Assembly (NCBI GenBank): GCA_963790075.1
Contig: CAWBNG010000005.1
Location: 186,001 to 250,000 of the forward strand
DNA length: 64,000 nucleotides
Source of the DNA: CAYOUV01 sp963790075
GTDB taxonomy: Bacteria; Chloroflexota; Anaerolineae; Anaerolineales; Villigracilaceae
Direction: 5' to 3'
The position numbers were made by a program, and so were the translations under genes. How positions within the stretch are numbered: the first letter of the stretch is position 1; every line of letters begins with the position of its first letter. Below the pieces are notes generated by a model. It was not told where the DNA came from, did not search any database, and saw only the letters and a program-made list of their open reading frames with translations. Below, in pieces: positions 7,679 through 16,039 of the stretch.

Positions 7679-9234
7679 ATGGGAATTGCCCGGTTTTTAC
7701 AAGACAGCTTGAATATTATCTGGGTGGTCCTGGGCTTGGCCGCCCTTATTCTGGTAGTTGGCTGGTTGTTGAGTCGCTTGATCGCCAAATGGGCAGTTGG
7801 ATTACTCAATCGTACAACCTTGATCCAACTCATCGTCCAACGTTTGAATCTTTCCAGCCCAGATGTGATCAACCATCGCCTTCGACAGGCAATCCGTGCA
7901 TTAATCATCCTGGTCTCTTTCTGGGGAGCCTGGAAGACCCTCAACAGCCATCCCGCTATTGCAGAATTTTTAACGCAGACCGGGCAAGCCATCCAAAATT
8001 TTGTGCATCGACCAGTGGTGATTTTCCTCTTCGATCTGGTATTGATCGGTCTGGCAACCTATTTCTTGTTCAAGGCCTTCGGCTGGGTCAAATCCGGGTT
8101 CCAGAACCTTGCCAACCGTATCGAGGCGGAGCGCGGAAAGAGTCTTAAGGATTTAAAATCCAGCGCGTTCAGGTGTTCACAGCCGGCCAGTTGACCAATT
8201 TCCTGCTTGTTGTCGGCAGGTACGTCCGCTACGGGGTTGTTGTTTTGCTGATACTGATCTACCTGACCGGGATCTTCAGCGTCTTCCCGCAAACACGCAA
8301 AGTTGTGAACAATGTCCTGAACAGTATTTTTCAATCCTTCAGCAAAAGCTGGCAGGGCTTTGTTGCTTATCTACCCAGCCTGCTAAATTTGGTCGTGATC
8401 ATCGTCATCACGTATTACAGCCTGAAACTGATCCGCTTCTTATTCGGCGAGATTCAAAAAGGGACAATCACCTTATCCGGATTTTATCCGGATTGGGCCA
8501 TGCCCACCTATGAACTGGTGCGCTTCCTGGTAATCGCCCTGGCGCTGGTGCTGGCCTTCCCATACCTGCCGGGGTCGTCCTCGCCGGCTTTTCAAGGTAT
8601 CTCGATCTTCGTCGGCCTGTTGTTCTCGTTGGGCTCGACTTCCGTCGTGGCCAACATCGTCTCCGGCGTGGTGCTGACCTACACGCGTGCCTTCAGCCTG
8701 GGTGACCGGGTGAAAATCGCAGATACCGTCGGAGATGTGATCGAAAAGGGATTGCTGGTCACGCGCGTGCGGACCATCAAAAACGTCGTCATCACCATTC
8801 CTAATGGAATGGTATTGGGAAGTCACATCATCAATTACAGCGCCATTTCCCGAGAACACGGCCTGATTTTGAATACCACCGTAACACTCGGTTACGATAT
8901 TTCCTGGCGCTTGATCCACGAGACTCTGATCAAGGCAGCCCAGGCAACGCCTGGCATCCTGGCTGAGCCGCGGCCTTTTGTTTTCCAAACCAGCCTGGAT
9001 GATTTTTACGTCAGTTATGAATTGAATGCCTATACTGACCAACCCAATCAAATGGCGGTTACGTATTCGGAATTACATCAGAATATTCAGGATTTTTGCA
9101 ATAAAGCAGGGATTGAAATCCTTTCGCCCCACTACGGCGCTTTGCGGGATGGGAACCAATCTACCATTCCAGCTGATCAGTTACCAAAGGATTACCAGGC
9201 TCCGCCCTACAATGTCAGGGTAAGCAAGGATTAG
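7679..9234 (+). pseudogene. MscS-family mechanosensitive channel, split by a 1-base frameshift
   Basis: An N-terminal frame (7679-8194, 171 residues, two to three hydrophobic segments) and a C-terminal frame (from about 8160 to 9234) join naturally if one A is added at 8155-8158. The protein then reads KSLKDLK-IQRVQVFTAGQLTNFL without a break, about 518 residues. The C-terminal part has the MscS pore and beta domain (VGLLFSLGSTSVVANIVSGVVLTYTRAFSLGDRVKI). It would be a membrane channel relieving osmotic stress. In phase, the site reads T TTA AAA, a classic -1 slippery heptamer, but a missing base in an A run or an assembly error is the simpler explanation. The start at 7679 follows GAAAGGAAA. 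Confidence 0.8.
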
Positions 9235-9294
9235 GTCTGAAAAGCAAACGACATCAATAATTTTTTGCCCGAGCTCATATTTTTCGGAGAATCA

Positions 9295-9783
9295 ATGGAT
9301 TTACTCGATCGTTTACTGGCTCATGATACCTGGACCACCCGCCAGTTACTTTTGGCGTGCCAGTCATTGCCTGATGACCTGCTGGACAAAGACTTTGAGA
9401 TTGACCATCAATCGCTTCGAAAAACGTTCGTCCACATGATCGCGAATACCGAGACCTGGACAGATTTACTCTACGAGCGAACAGTTCAGGCTAAAACAGG
9501 AAACACCATTCCTGAATTAATCGACCGATTGAGCATTGCCAGCCGGGATTTCGCCGCCCTGGCACGGACGATTGCCCGCGAAGGGCGTTTCGACGATTGT
9601 TTTTTAGACCAGCTTGACGAACCACCGCAGAAAAAGACCTTCGGCGGCGCGATTGGACACGTGCTCACACACAATATGCATCACCGGGCCCAGGTGATGT
9701 TCCTGATGGAGCGAGTCGGACTGCAGGAACATATCGAAGGAGACTTGCTAACCTGGGAAGGGAGCAGCTTCGGATGGGGGTAG
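9295..9783 (+). CDS. DinB/YfiT-like putative metalloenzyme
   Basis: 162 residues from ATG 9295 (GGAG 6 bases upstream). It has a four-helix-bundle pattern and the three metal-ligand histidines typical of DinB-fold proteins: one in TFVHMIANTE and two in the late HNMHHRAQ segment. The family includes thiol-dependent S-transferases and DNA-damage-inducible proteins, and the substrate cannot be deduced. It stands alone between the MscS gene and a hypothetical gene. Confidence 0.8.
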   Translation: MDLLDRLLAHDTWTTRQLLLACQSLPDDLLDKDFEIDHQSLRKTFVHMIANTETWTDLLYERTVQAKTGNTIPELIDRLSIASRDFAALARTIAREGRFDDCFLDQLDEPPQKKTFGGAIGHVLTHNMHHRAQVMFLMERVGLQEHIEGDLLTWEGSSFGWG

Positions 9784-9883
9784 TAAGGCCTCCCCAACCA
9801 GGACAACCACGGTCTTGTTTGAGCTTTTTGTTCCAGTCTTTAGCGAATTAGAGTGCAAATAACCAGCCAGCGCCCAATTGTCC

Positions 9884-10417
9884 ATGCACCACAATCCTTT
9901 AGCTTTCCTGCGCACAAAGATCAGCGCACGTCGGGTCGATAAACGCCTGGTGTATGCCGTACTGGCACTTATAGCCGTATATTTCTTGTGCAAGGGCTGT
10001 ATCCCCGGCCTCGGCGACAATCTGCTGCCATCGGACGTGCGCCAGTCCATCCAGCAGCGCTACACCACCTGCATCAGCCCGCAGGACACGCCCATCTGGC
10101 CAGGGGAACCACGCCAACCCGAATGTGGGCGGGTGACGATACAGATCATCGGGAAAGGAAAGCTCACCGAGCAGGATCAAGCCGCTGGCGTGGATCGCGC
10201 CGTGTGCTACCGCGTCGAATACGAGAGTCCGCGCTGGACAACGCAGGGCACCACACGTCACGAAGTGCGCTGGTCCTCGCGCACCGCCAGCAAAGTGGCC
10301 CTGCGCCAGAACGGAATCTGGCAAACCTTTCCCGATCAGGATCGCCAGGACCAGGCGCGCTGGGAGGCTTATGCCTGTCCCGGTCAATTTGAGAGCGCCT
10401 CCAAGCTCGGGGGGTGA
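9884..10417 (+). CDS. Hypothetical membrane-anchored protein
   Basis: About 177 residues. It has a short basic N-terminus, one transmembrane segment (about 23-38, LVYAVLALIAVYFLC) and an outside domain of about 135 residues with several Cys (KGCIPG, TTCISP, PECGRV, AVCYRV, YACPGQ), possibly disulfide-bonded. No Shine-Dalgarno site is obvious. The start could also be TTG at 9878. I do not recognise a family. Confidence 0.55.
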   Translation: MHHNPLAFLRTKISARRVDKRLVYAVLALIAVYFLCKGCIPGLGDNLLPSDVRQSIQQRYTTCISPQDTPIWPGEPRQPECGRVTIQIIGKGKLTEQDQAAGVDRAVCYRVEYESPRWTTQGTTRHEVRWSSRTASKVALRQNGIWQTFPDQDRQDQARWEAYACPGQFESASKLGG

Positions 10418-10522
10418 TTTCAGCCCTTACCGAGTACTGATTTGAACCGATACCATAAAATTTTCGGATGGTTCGAGATCAAAAAACTCATTAGAATTGA
10501 CGAGGAGCACTAGGAGTAAGGC

Positions 10523-11686
10523 ATGAAAATATTAGCGGTTGACGTCGGCACCGGTACGCAAGACATCTTTTTATATGACTCACAGCTTGACATCGAAAAC
10601 GGTTTCAAACTGGTGCTGCCATCCCCGACCATGATGGTCCACCGGCGGATCAAAGCCGCTACCCGGGCCGGAGTCCCGGTGCTGTTGAGCGGCGTGACGA
10701 TGGGCGGCGGACCCAGCCAGTGGGCCGCGCAGGACCACGCCCGTGCCGGATTACCGATTTTTGCCACGCCGCAGGCGGCACGGACCTTCAATGACGAGCT
10801 TGACAAGGTCGAGGCGCTGGGCATCCGCGTCATCTCAGAGGACGAAGCCGCTGCACTGCCAGACCAGACAGTCCGCATCCGGCTGGCCGATTTCGATTTT
10901 GAGGCCATCGCCCAGACCTTTGAGCGATTCGGCGTCTCATTGAGCGACCTGGCAGCGGTGTCCGTGGCGGTCTTCGACCATGGGGACGCCCCGCCCGGCC
11001 TCTCCGACCGACAGTTCCGCTTTGATTATCTGGATGGGCGCCTCCGTGAAAAGAATGCGCTGACAGCTTTTGCTTATCTCGCGCAGGACGTGCCGGCCAT
11101 CATGACCCGCCTTCAAGCCGTGGTCGCCTCAGCCGGAAAGCTGGATGCCCCGTTGGTTGTGATGGACACCGCCCCGGCGGCTGTGCTGGGAGCTACCCTT
11201 GACCCGCTCGTGGCCGCACGAGAACGCAAGCTGATCGTCAACGTGGGCAACTTCCATACGCTGGCTTTCCGGTTAGGAAATGGAGAAAAAATTGGGACGG
11301 GGATCGAGGGCGTCTTCGAACATCACACCGGCGAGATCACGCTTGGTTCTCTGGAAGGCTTTTTACGCGCCTTAGCGGACGGCTCGCTCAAACACGAAGA
11401 TGTCTTTGATGACATGGGGCACGGCGCGCTGGTCTACAGCAAATCCCCCTTGCCGTTGAACCGGGCGGATTTCAATATCGTGGTAACCGGCCCAAGACGT
11501 GGAATGCTGCGTCCTTCTTCCCTGAAACCCTACTTCGCCGTCCCCTTCGGCGATATGATGATCGCTGGCTGCTTCGGCCTGCTGGCTGCCACTGCCGACC
11601 TGCTCCCTGATTTGGCCGGGCCAATCCGCGAATCACTGGCCGGGAACGGAGCCGCTGGCACAACTCCCTGGGACGCTGTACCCTGA
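10523..11686 (+). CDS. DUF1786 family protein (ASKHA-like fold)
   Basis: 387 residues. It opens with MKILAVDVGTGTQDIFLYD, a phosphate-loop-like DxGTGTQD typical of DUF1786/COG4012, proteins of unknown function sometimes annotated near pyruvate-formate-lyase activation. A second nucleotide-site-like block, LIVNVGNFHTLAFRLGNG, lies near 235, with a C-terminal Gly/Ala-rich region. A GAGTAAGG Shine-Dalgarno site precedes the ATG. Function is unknown; an ATP-binding role is inferred from the fold. Confidence 0.8.
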   Translation: MKILAVDVGTGTQDIFLYDSQLDIENGFKLVLPSPTMMVHRRIKAATRAGVPVLLSGVTMGGGPSQWAAQDHARAGLPIFATPQAARTFNDELDKVEALGIRVISEDEAAALPDQTVRIRLADFDFEAIAQTFERFGVSLSDLAAVSVAVFDHGDAPPGLSDRQFRFDYLDGRLREKNALTAFAYLAQDVPAIMTRLQAVVASAGKLDAPLVVMDTAPAAVLGATLDPLVAARERKLIVNVGNFHTLAFRLGNGEKIGTGIEGVFEHHTGEITLGSLEGFLRALADGSLKHEDVFDDMGHGALVYSKSPLPLNRADFNIVVTGPRRGMLRPSSLKPYFAVPFGDMMIAGCFGLLAATADLLPDLAGPIRESLAGNGAAGTTPWDAVP

Positions 11687-11728
11687 TAAGCCACATTCGC
11701 AATCCACGTCTACATAAAAGGAAAAAAC

Positions 11729-12127
11729 ATGCCATCCGTGATCGATCCCCAAACCCTGTACGTCGATAATCTGCCCGCCATCTGGTCACCTACGCAATGG
11801 GAATTGACCGAAGAAGAAAAGGTCAAGGAAATCGAGGCGCAAGCCACCGCCAGTCTTTTGTGGACCATGGACGCCCCCGAAGCCATCCTGCGCCTGCTGT
11901 TGAACGAGACCGAAATCCAGCGGATCTACAATCCACCTGCCGATTACAATCCTCAGGAACAGGGCGAGTGGGACCCCGAGATCGTTACTTTCGCGCCGGT
12001 GCGGCCGATCCGGCTCGATGCGGTCGAACGTACACCCGATGCCCTGGTCGTTGTGTATGACTTCGGCAGCCTGGGAACCTGGGAGTTCAGCATCGAAGCC
12101 GAGCGCGTGACGATCGAGCGCATTTAG
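11729..12127 (+). CDS. Hypothetical protein
   Basis: 132 residues, acidic (WELTEEEKVKEIEAQATASLLWTMDAPEAI), soluble, with a beta-rich C-terminus (ALVVVYDFGSLGTWEFSIEAERVTIERI). AAAAGGA lies upstream. It begins 42 bp after the DUF1786 gene and may be co-transcribed with it. I do not recognise a family. Confidence 0.65.
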   Translation: MPSVIDPQTLYVDNLPAIWSPTQWELTEEEKVKEIEAQATASLLWTMDAPEAILRLLLNETEIQRIYNPPADYNPQEQGEWDPEIVTFAPVRPIRLDAVERTPDALVVVYDFGSLGTWEFSIEAERVTIERI

Positions 12128-12137
12128 CCCAAAACCC

Positions 12138-12168
12138 TTGACAAATAGATATTTATCGATATAATATC
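12138..12168 (+). promoter_or_regulatory. arsR promoter and operator
   Basis: TTGACA (12138-12143), a 16-base spacer and TATAAT (12160-12165). The inverted repeat GATATT-N9-AATATC (12148-12168) overlaps the spacer and -10, an ideal place for ArsR to repress its own operon. Confidence 0.8.
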
Positions 12169-12186
12169 AAATAGATAAAGGTCAAT

Positions 12187-12501
12187 ATGAGCAATAACAA
12201 TCCTGTCACTTTTGCCAAAGCCCTGGCTGACGAGACCCGCCAGAAGATCATGGACCTGTGCTGCTGCGAGTGGCTCTCGGTCAACCAGATCGTCGAGCAG
12301 ATTCACGTCAGCCAGCCGACCGTTTCGCACCACCTGGCCGTCCTGCGCGAAGCCGGGCTGGTCAAGGTGCGCGAGCAAGGCAAGCAGACTTTCTATACCA
12401 TCAACCAGGAGCGTGTCGCTTTTTGCTGCGGACAGTTGATGCTCAAATTCGCTCCCGAAGCTGAAACTACGGGAAGCCTCAAGTCAGCCAACGAGATCTA
12501 A
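12187..12501 (+). CDS. arsR: ArsR-family metalloregulator
   Basis: 104 residues with the winged-helix HTH signature VSQPTVSHHLAVLREAGLVKVREQGKQTFYTI. A Cys cluster (MDLCCCEWL) lies in the helix where classical ArsR/SmtB proteins bind As(III), and two more Cys follow near residue 80 (AFCCGQL). It likely represses its own promoter until arsenite binds. It is followed by arsM and the Cys-rich peptide gene. Confidence 0.9.
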   Translation: MSNNNPVTFAKALADETRQKIMDLCCCEWLSVNQIVEQIHVSQPTVSHHLAVLREAGLVKVREQGKQTFYTINQERVAFCCGQLMLKFAPEAETTGSLKSANEI

Positions 12502-12577
12502 AAGATCGGGGTGCTGCGCGCGCATCCCTTCTTTTTTGATCGAATACATAGACGGACATCTATACAAGGAGCTAATC

Positions 12578-13339
12578 ATGACTCACTCACCCAATCAAGT
12601 TCATTCGGCGGTTCGAGATCATTACGCCAAACAGGCCCAGGAAGCCACAGATTGCTGCGGTTCGAACCCATCCTCAACCTGCTGTGACTCAAAGAATGTG
12701 CTCTACACCGAAGAACTCCTCAAGACCGTTTCCCCGGAGATCGCCTCCTTCAGCCTCGGCTGCGGTGACCCGATCACCCTGGCAGACCTGCAAGAGAGTC
12801 AGACGGTCCTCGATCTGGGCTCCGGCGGCGGCCTGGATTGCTTCCTGGCATCCAAAAAGGTCGGGGAGAACGGGTCCGTCATCGGCGTGGACATGACTCC
12901 GGAGATGGTCGAACGCGCGCGGGCCAGCGCTGAGCGCCTGGGATACAAAAACGTCGAGTTCCGCCAGGGTTTCCTCGAGCAGTTACCGGTCGAGGCTGGC
13001 AGCATCGATGTGGTGCTTTCAAACTGCGTCATCAATCTCACGCCGGATAAGCCGCAGGTGTTTCGCGAAATCTTTCGCGCACTCAAGCCAGGAGGCAAAA
13101 TCGCCGTCTCGGATATCGTCTCGAACGGACCGCTCCCTGCGGCCCTGCGCGAGAACATCCAGGCCTGGGGCGAATGCCTGGGAGGTGCGTTGGACGTCAA
13201 GGAATATACCCTCGGTCTGATCGAAAGCGGGTTCACGGAAATCAAGATTCAACCGCGCAGCGACCTGGGGAGGCTCGCGAATGCGCTGCCAGCTGGCACA
13301 CCCTTCTCTGCCACGATTACCGCCCGCAAACCCTTATAG
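12578..13339 (+). CDS. arsM: Arsenite S-adenosylmethionine methyltransferase
   Basis: 253 residues from ATG 12578 (AAGGAG 6 bases upstream). The Rossmann SAM site is VLDLGSGGGLDCFLASKKVG with GVDMTPEMVERAR. The family cysteines are present: C62 (SLGCGDP), C150 (SNCVINL) and C200 (GECLGG). C150 and C200 are 50 apart, as in characterised ArsM. Extra CC pairs lie at 26-27 and 35-36. It methylates As(III) to mono-, di- and trimethyl species. It is in an operon with arsR upstream and the small Cys-rich gene 20 bp downstream. Confidence 0.95.
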   Translation: MTHSPNQVHSAVRDHYAKQAQEATDCCGSNPSSTCCDSKNVLYTEELLKTVSPEIASFSLGCGDPITLADLQESQTVLDLGSGGGLDCFLASKKVGENGSVIGVDMTPEMVERARASAERLGYKNVEFRQGFLEQLPVEAGSIDVVLSNCVINLTPDKPQVFREIFRALKPGGKIAVSDIVSNGPLPAALRENIQAWGECLGGALDVKEYTLGLIESGFTEIKIQPRSDLGRLANALPAGTPFSATITARKPL

Positions 13340-13359
13340 CATGGAAGGAGGTGAGGCAG

Positions 13360-13458
13360 ATGCAACCGCGAATTCTACAGTCGGTCGGTCCTGGCAATGA
13401 CTGTGATTGTGACTGCTGCGACGAGGCTTGTGACACCAGCTGTAACTGCGACAGCTAA
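13360..13458 (+). CDS. 32-residue cysteine-rich peptide next to arsM
   Basis: The ORF encodes MQPRILQSVGPGN followed by an acidic tail with seven Cys in 17 residues (DCDCDCCDEACDTSCNCDS). AAGGAGGTGA, a nearly perfect Shine-Dalgarno site, lies just upstream, so translation is likely. It begins 20 bp after arsM and is followed by a hairpin. Cys/Asp alternation suggests soft-metal binding, like a minimal metallothionein or arsenite scavenger. A modified-peptide precursor is another option, but no maturase is nearby. I know of no named family. Confidence 0.7.
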   Translation: MQPRILQSVGPGNDCDCDCCDEACDTSCNCDS

Positions 13459-13462
13459 AGCA

Positions 13463-13498
13463 TCAGGACTTGCGAAGTTGAGCCTCCACAAGTCCTGA
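13463..13498 (+). terminator. Putative terminator of the ars operon
   Basis: TCAGGACTTG (13463-13472) pairs with CAAGTCCTGA (13489-13498). No T run follows, so termination efficiency is doubtful. Confidence 0.5.
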
Positions 13499-13503
13499 GG
13501 TCC

Positions 13504-13563
13504 TTGACAGTGCAATCGATCGGGAGTATAAAAATATACCGACCAGTCGGTATATTTTTATAC
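13504..13563 (+). promoter_or_regulatory. tetR promoter with 38-bp palindromic operator
   Basis: TTGACA (13504-13509), a 17-base spacer and TATAAA (13527-13532). A perfect 18-bp inverted repeat with a 2-base centre spans 13526-13563 (core ACCGAC-CA-GTCGGT). It covers the -10 and the transcription start, so autorepression by the downstream TetR protein is strongly suggested. Confidence 0.88.
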
Positions 13564-13579
13564 CTTTAAAGGAGCATCC

Positions 13580-14161
13580 ATGCAACAACGCAGCCAAGAG
13601 ACCCGCATGCGCATCCTGGAAGCCGCGATGGAGCATTTCGCCAGTCAGGGTTACAACGCGGCCAGCGTCGACGATATCTGCGCCGCAGCCGGGGTGAGCA
13701 AGGGCGCGTTCTACCATCACTTCCCCAGCAAACAAGCAGTCTTCTTTGCATTGTTCCAGGATTGGCTGCAGGGCCTCGACAAAGCCTTCGCCGCCATCCA
13801 CCCAGCAACTGTTCCCGAGACACTGATGCAAATGACCGGTGTACTGCCGGACCTGTTCGCCACCGCCGACAATCGCCTGCCGATGTTCCTCGAATTCTGG
13901 CTGCAGGCCAGCCGCGACGAGAGCATTTGGGGTAAAACCATCGCTCCCTACCGGCATTACCAACAACACTTCGCAAAACTGGTTCAGGAGGGCATTGACG
14001 AAGGAACGGTCAAGCCCGTAAATCCGCAAGCAGCCGCCCAGGTACTGCTCTCCCTGGCAGTGGGATTGGTGCTGCAGGGCGTGCTCGATCCAAAAGGAGC
14101 CGACTGGCCGCAGGTCGCGCAGGAAAGCCTGCAAATCCTGATGGCCGGCCTGGAAAAATAA
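13580..14161 (+). CDS. TetR/AcrR-family transcriptional regulator
   Basis: 193 residues. The N-terminal HTH (RILEAAMEHFASQGYNAASVDDICAAAGVSKGAFYHHFPSK region, about 10-55) is classic TetR. The C-terminal ligand/dimer domain resembles regulators with a TetR_C_6-like fold (PMFLEFWLQASRD). AAAGGAG lies upstream. It probably represses itself and the two downstream SDR genes (spacing 36 bp). The ligand is unknown. Confidence 0.92.
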   Translation: MQQRSQETRMRILEAAMEHFASQGYNAASVDDICAAAGVSKGAFYHHFPSKQAVFFALFQDWLQGLDKAFAAIHPATVPETLMQMTGVLPDLFATADNRLPMFLEFWLQASRDESIWGKTIAPYRHYQQHFAKLVQEGIDEGTVKPVNPQAAAQVLLSLAVGLVLQGVLDPKGADWPQVAQESLQILMAGLEK

Positions 14162-14197
14162 ATCGAATTTGATTGGGACAAATCACAGGAGCCATCC

Positions 14198-15187
14198 ATG
14201 ATTCTCGTCACCGGCGCAACCGGTCACATCGGTAACGTGCTCATACGCCAACTGCTTGAGAAAGGGGAGCAGGTTCGCGCGCTGATTTGGCGTGGAGAAG
14301 ACACCCGCTCGTTGCGGGGTCTGGAGGTCGAGACCATTGAAGGCGACGTGCTCGACCTGTCGTCCTTGTGGGAGGCCTTTCAAGGTGTAAGGGGCGTATT
14401 CCACCTGGCCGGGATGATCTCAATCATGCCAGGCCGAGACTCGACCATCTGGCGCGTCAACGTAGAGGGCACCAAGAACGTAATCAAAGCCGCCATCGAA
14501 AGTGGGGTCAAACGGCTGGTGTATACCAGTTCGATCCATGCCATCCAGCGCATGGAACGGGGCATCATCGACGAATCCCTGCCATACGACCTTGCAACTC
14601 CTTACGGCGAGTACGATCGCTCCAAGGCGGCTGCCACGCTCGAAGTCCAGAAAGCAGCCCAGGCAGGGTTGGATGCGGTCATCGTCTGTCCAACCGGAGT
14701 GATCGGTCCCTACGATTTCCGCGACTCGGAAATAGGCCACGTCATCCGCGGCGCGGCGCTGGCCCATCTCGCACTGTACGTCGACGGAGCCTACGACTTC
14801 GTGGACGTGCGCGATGTCGCCCAGGGCCTGATCCTGGCCGAGCAAACCGGACTTACTGGCGAGAGCTACATTTTCTCAGGTCACAAGATCTCGGTCCGCT
14901 ACCTGCTCGAAACCGTGCGTGAGGTGACCGGGCGCGCCTTCACCAGCATCAAACTGCCCTTCGGGTTGGCTGCCTTTGTCGCCAAATTCACACCGCACTA
15001 TTATCGCCTCTCCCAAGTCAAGCCGCGCTTCACGCCCTATTCGCTGGAGGTATTGCGCAGCAATGCCAATATCAGTCATGCCAAGGCCAGCCGCGAACTG
15101 GGCTACCAGACGCGCTCCATGTACGAGACCATCACCGACACGGTGCGCTGGATTCTTGAGAATCGCATCGCTTTGGGAAAAGTGTAA
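14198..15187 (+). CDS. NAD(P)-dependent epimerase/dehydratase (extended SDR)
   Basis: 329 residues. The Rossmann motif is VTGATGHIGNVLIRQLLEKG, and GVFHLAGM, the Ser of YTSSIHA and Y-x3-K (YDRSKAA) supply the active site. It is closest to dihydroflavonol-4-reductase-like or 3-beta-HSD-like SDRs. AGGAG lies upstream. Its stop overlaps the next SDR start by one base (TAATG). Substrate unknown; control by the adjacent TetR protein suggests a xenobiotic or lipid-related role. Confidence 0.85.
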   Translation: MILVTGATGHIGNVLIRQLLEKGEQVRALIWRGEDTRSLRGLEVETIEGDVLDLSSLWEAFQGVRGVFHLAGMISIMPGRDSTIWRVNVEGTKNVIKAAIESGVKRLVYTSSIHAIQRMERGIIDESLPYDLATPYGEYDRSKAAATLEVQKAAQAGLDAVIVCPTGVIGPYDFRDSEIGHVIRGAALAHLALYVDGAYDFVDVRDVAQGLILAEQTGLTGESYIFSGHKISVRYLLETVREVTGRAFTSIKLPFGLAAFVAKFTPHYYRLSQVKPRFTPYSLEVLRSNANISHAKASRELGYQTRSMYETITDTVRWILENRIALGKV

Positions 15188-15984
15188 TGATGCAACCGAA
15201 AGGCAAAGTTGCCGTGATCACCGGCGCCTCCAGCGGGATCGGGGCAGCCACCGCCCGGCGGCTTTCACAAATCGGAATGCGGGTGGTGTTGGTTGCCCGT
15301 CGACTAGAACGCCTATCCGAATTGAAGCAAGCAATCGAATCGGAGGCTGGGCGAGCCGAGGTTATCCAGGCTGACCTGGCGAACGAAAACGACCGCCTGC
15401 GGGTCTATCAAAAAGTCGAATCGGACTACGCCGGAGCTGACGTGCTGGTCAACAACGCCGGCTTTGGCTGGTACGGTTATTTCTCCAAAATGCCCTGGGA
15501 GACGGCCCGGGCTTTGCTACAGGTCAACATCGAAGCCTTGGCACATTTGACATCGCTCTTTCTGCCCGGTATGCGAGCGCGCGACCGCGGACATATTATC
15601 AACCTGGGTTCGATCTCGGGCAGCATTCCCAGCCAGGGCGTAGCGTTGTACAGCGCCAGCAAATCCTTCCTGGATGCCTTCAGCACCGCGCTCCACCGTG
15701 AGTTGCACGGGACGCAGGTGCAGGTCAGTGTGGTGCGGGCTGGGCCTGTACGGACAGAATTCAGTCAAACTGCCGCCGAGGGTGTGAATGGCTTGCACCT
15801 ACCAACCGAAAACATAGGCGTGACGGCGGAACGTGTGGCCGGGCGCATCTGCCAGTTGCTGCAGCACCCACGGCGGGTGATCTACGTGCCGCGCTGGCTG
15901 CGGATCGTGCCGCTATTTGAATTGAGCTTCGGCTGGCTCGAAGACTGCCTCGGTCCGTTGCTGTTGAAACGTCAACAAACATAA
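15187..15984 (+). CDS. Short-chain dehydrogenase/reductase (classical SDR)
   Basis: 265 residues. The cofactor motif is GASSGIGAATARRL, NNAG occurs in VLVNNAGFGWYGYF, the catalytic Ser is in LGSISGS, and Tyr/Lys in YSASKSF. The Arg pair in VVLVARRLERL after the second strand suggests NADPH preference. It is translationally coupled to the preceding SDR gene and probably acts in the same pathway. It ends at a strong bidirectional terminator. Confidence 0.9.
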   Translation: MMQPKGKVAVITGASSGIGAATARRLSQIGMRVVLVARRLERLSELKQAIESEAGRAEVIQADLANENDRLRVYQKVESDYAGADVLVNNAGFGWYGYFSKMPWETARALLQVNIEALAHLTSLFLPGMRARDRGHIINLGSISGSIPSQGVALYSASKSFLDAFSTALHRELHGTQVQVSVVRAGPVRTEFSQTAAEGVNGLHLPTENIGVTAERVAGRICQLLQHPRRVIYVPRWLRIVPLFELSFGWLEDCLGPLLLKRQQT

Positions 15985-16024
15985 AGAAAGCGCCCGGCTT
16001 GAAAATCAGCCGGGCGCTTTCTTT
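15983..16024. terminator. Bidirectional terminator between convergent genes
   Basis: A 17-bp perfect stem (15983-15999 with 16008-16024) and an 8-base loop, with A-rich and T-rich outer ends that serve both the SDR gene (+) and the MFS gene (-). Confidence 0.92.
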
Positions 16025-16039
16025 ATTTCTGATGTGATC

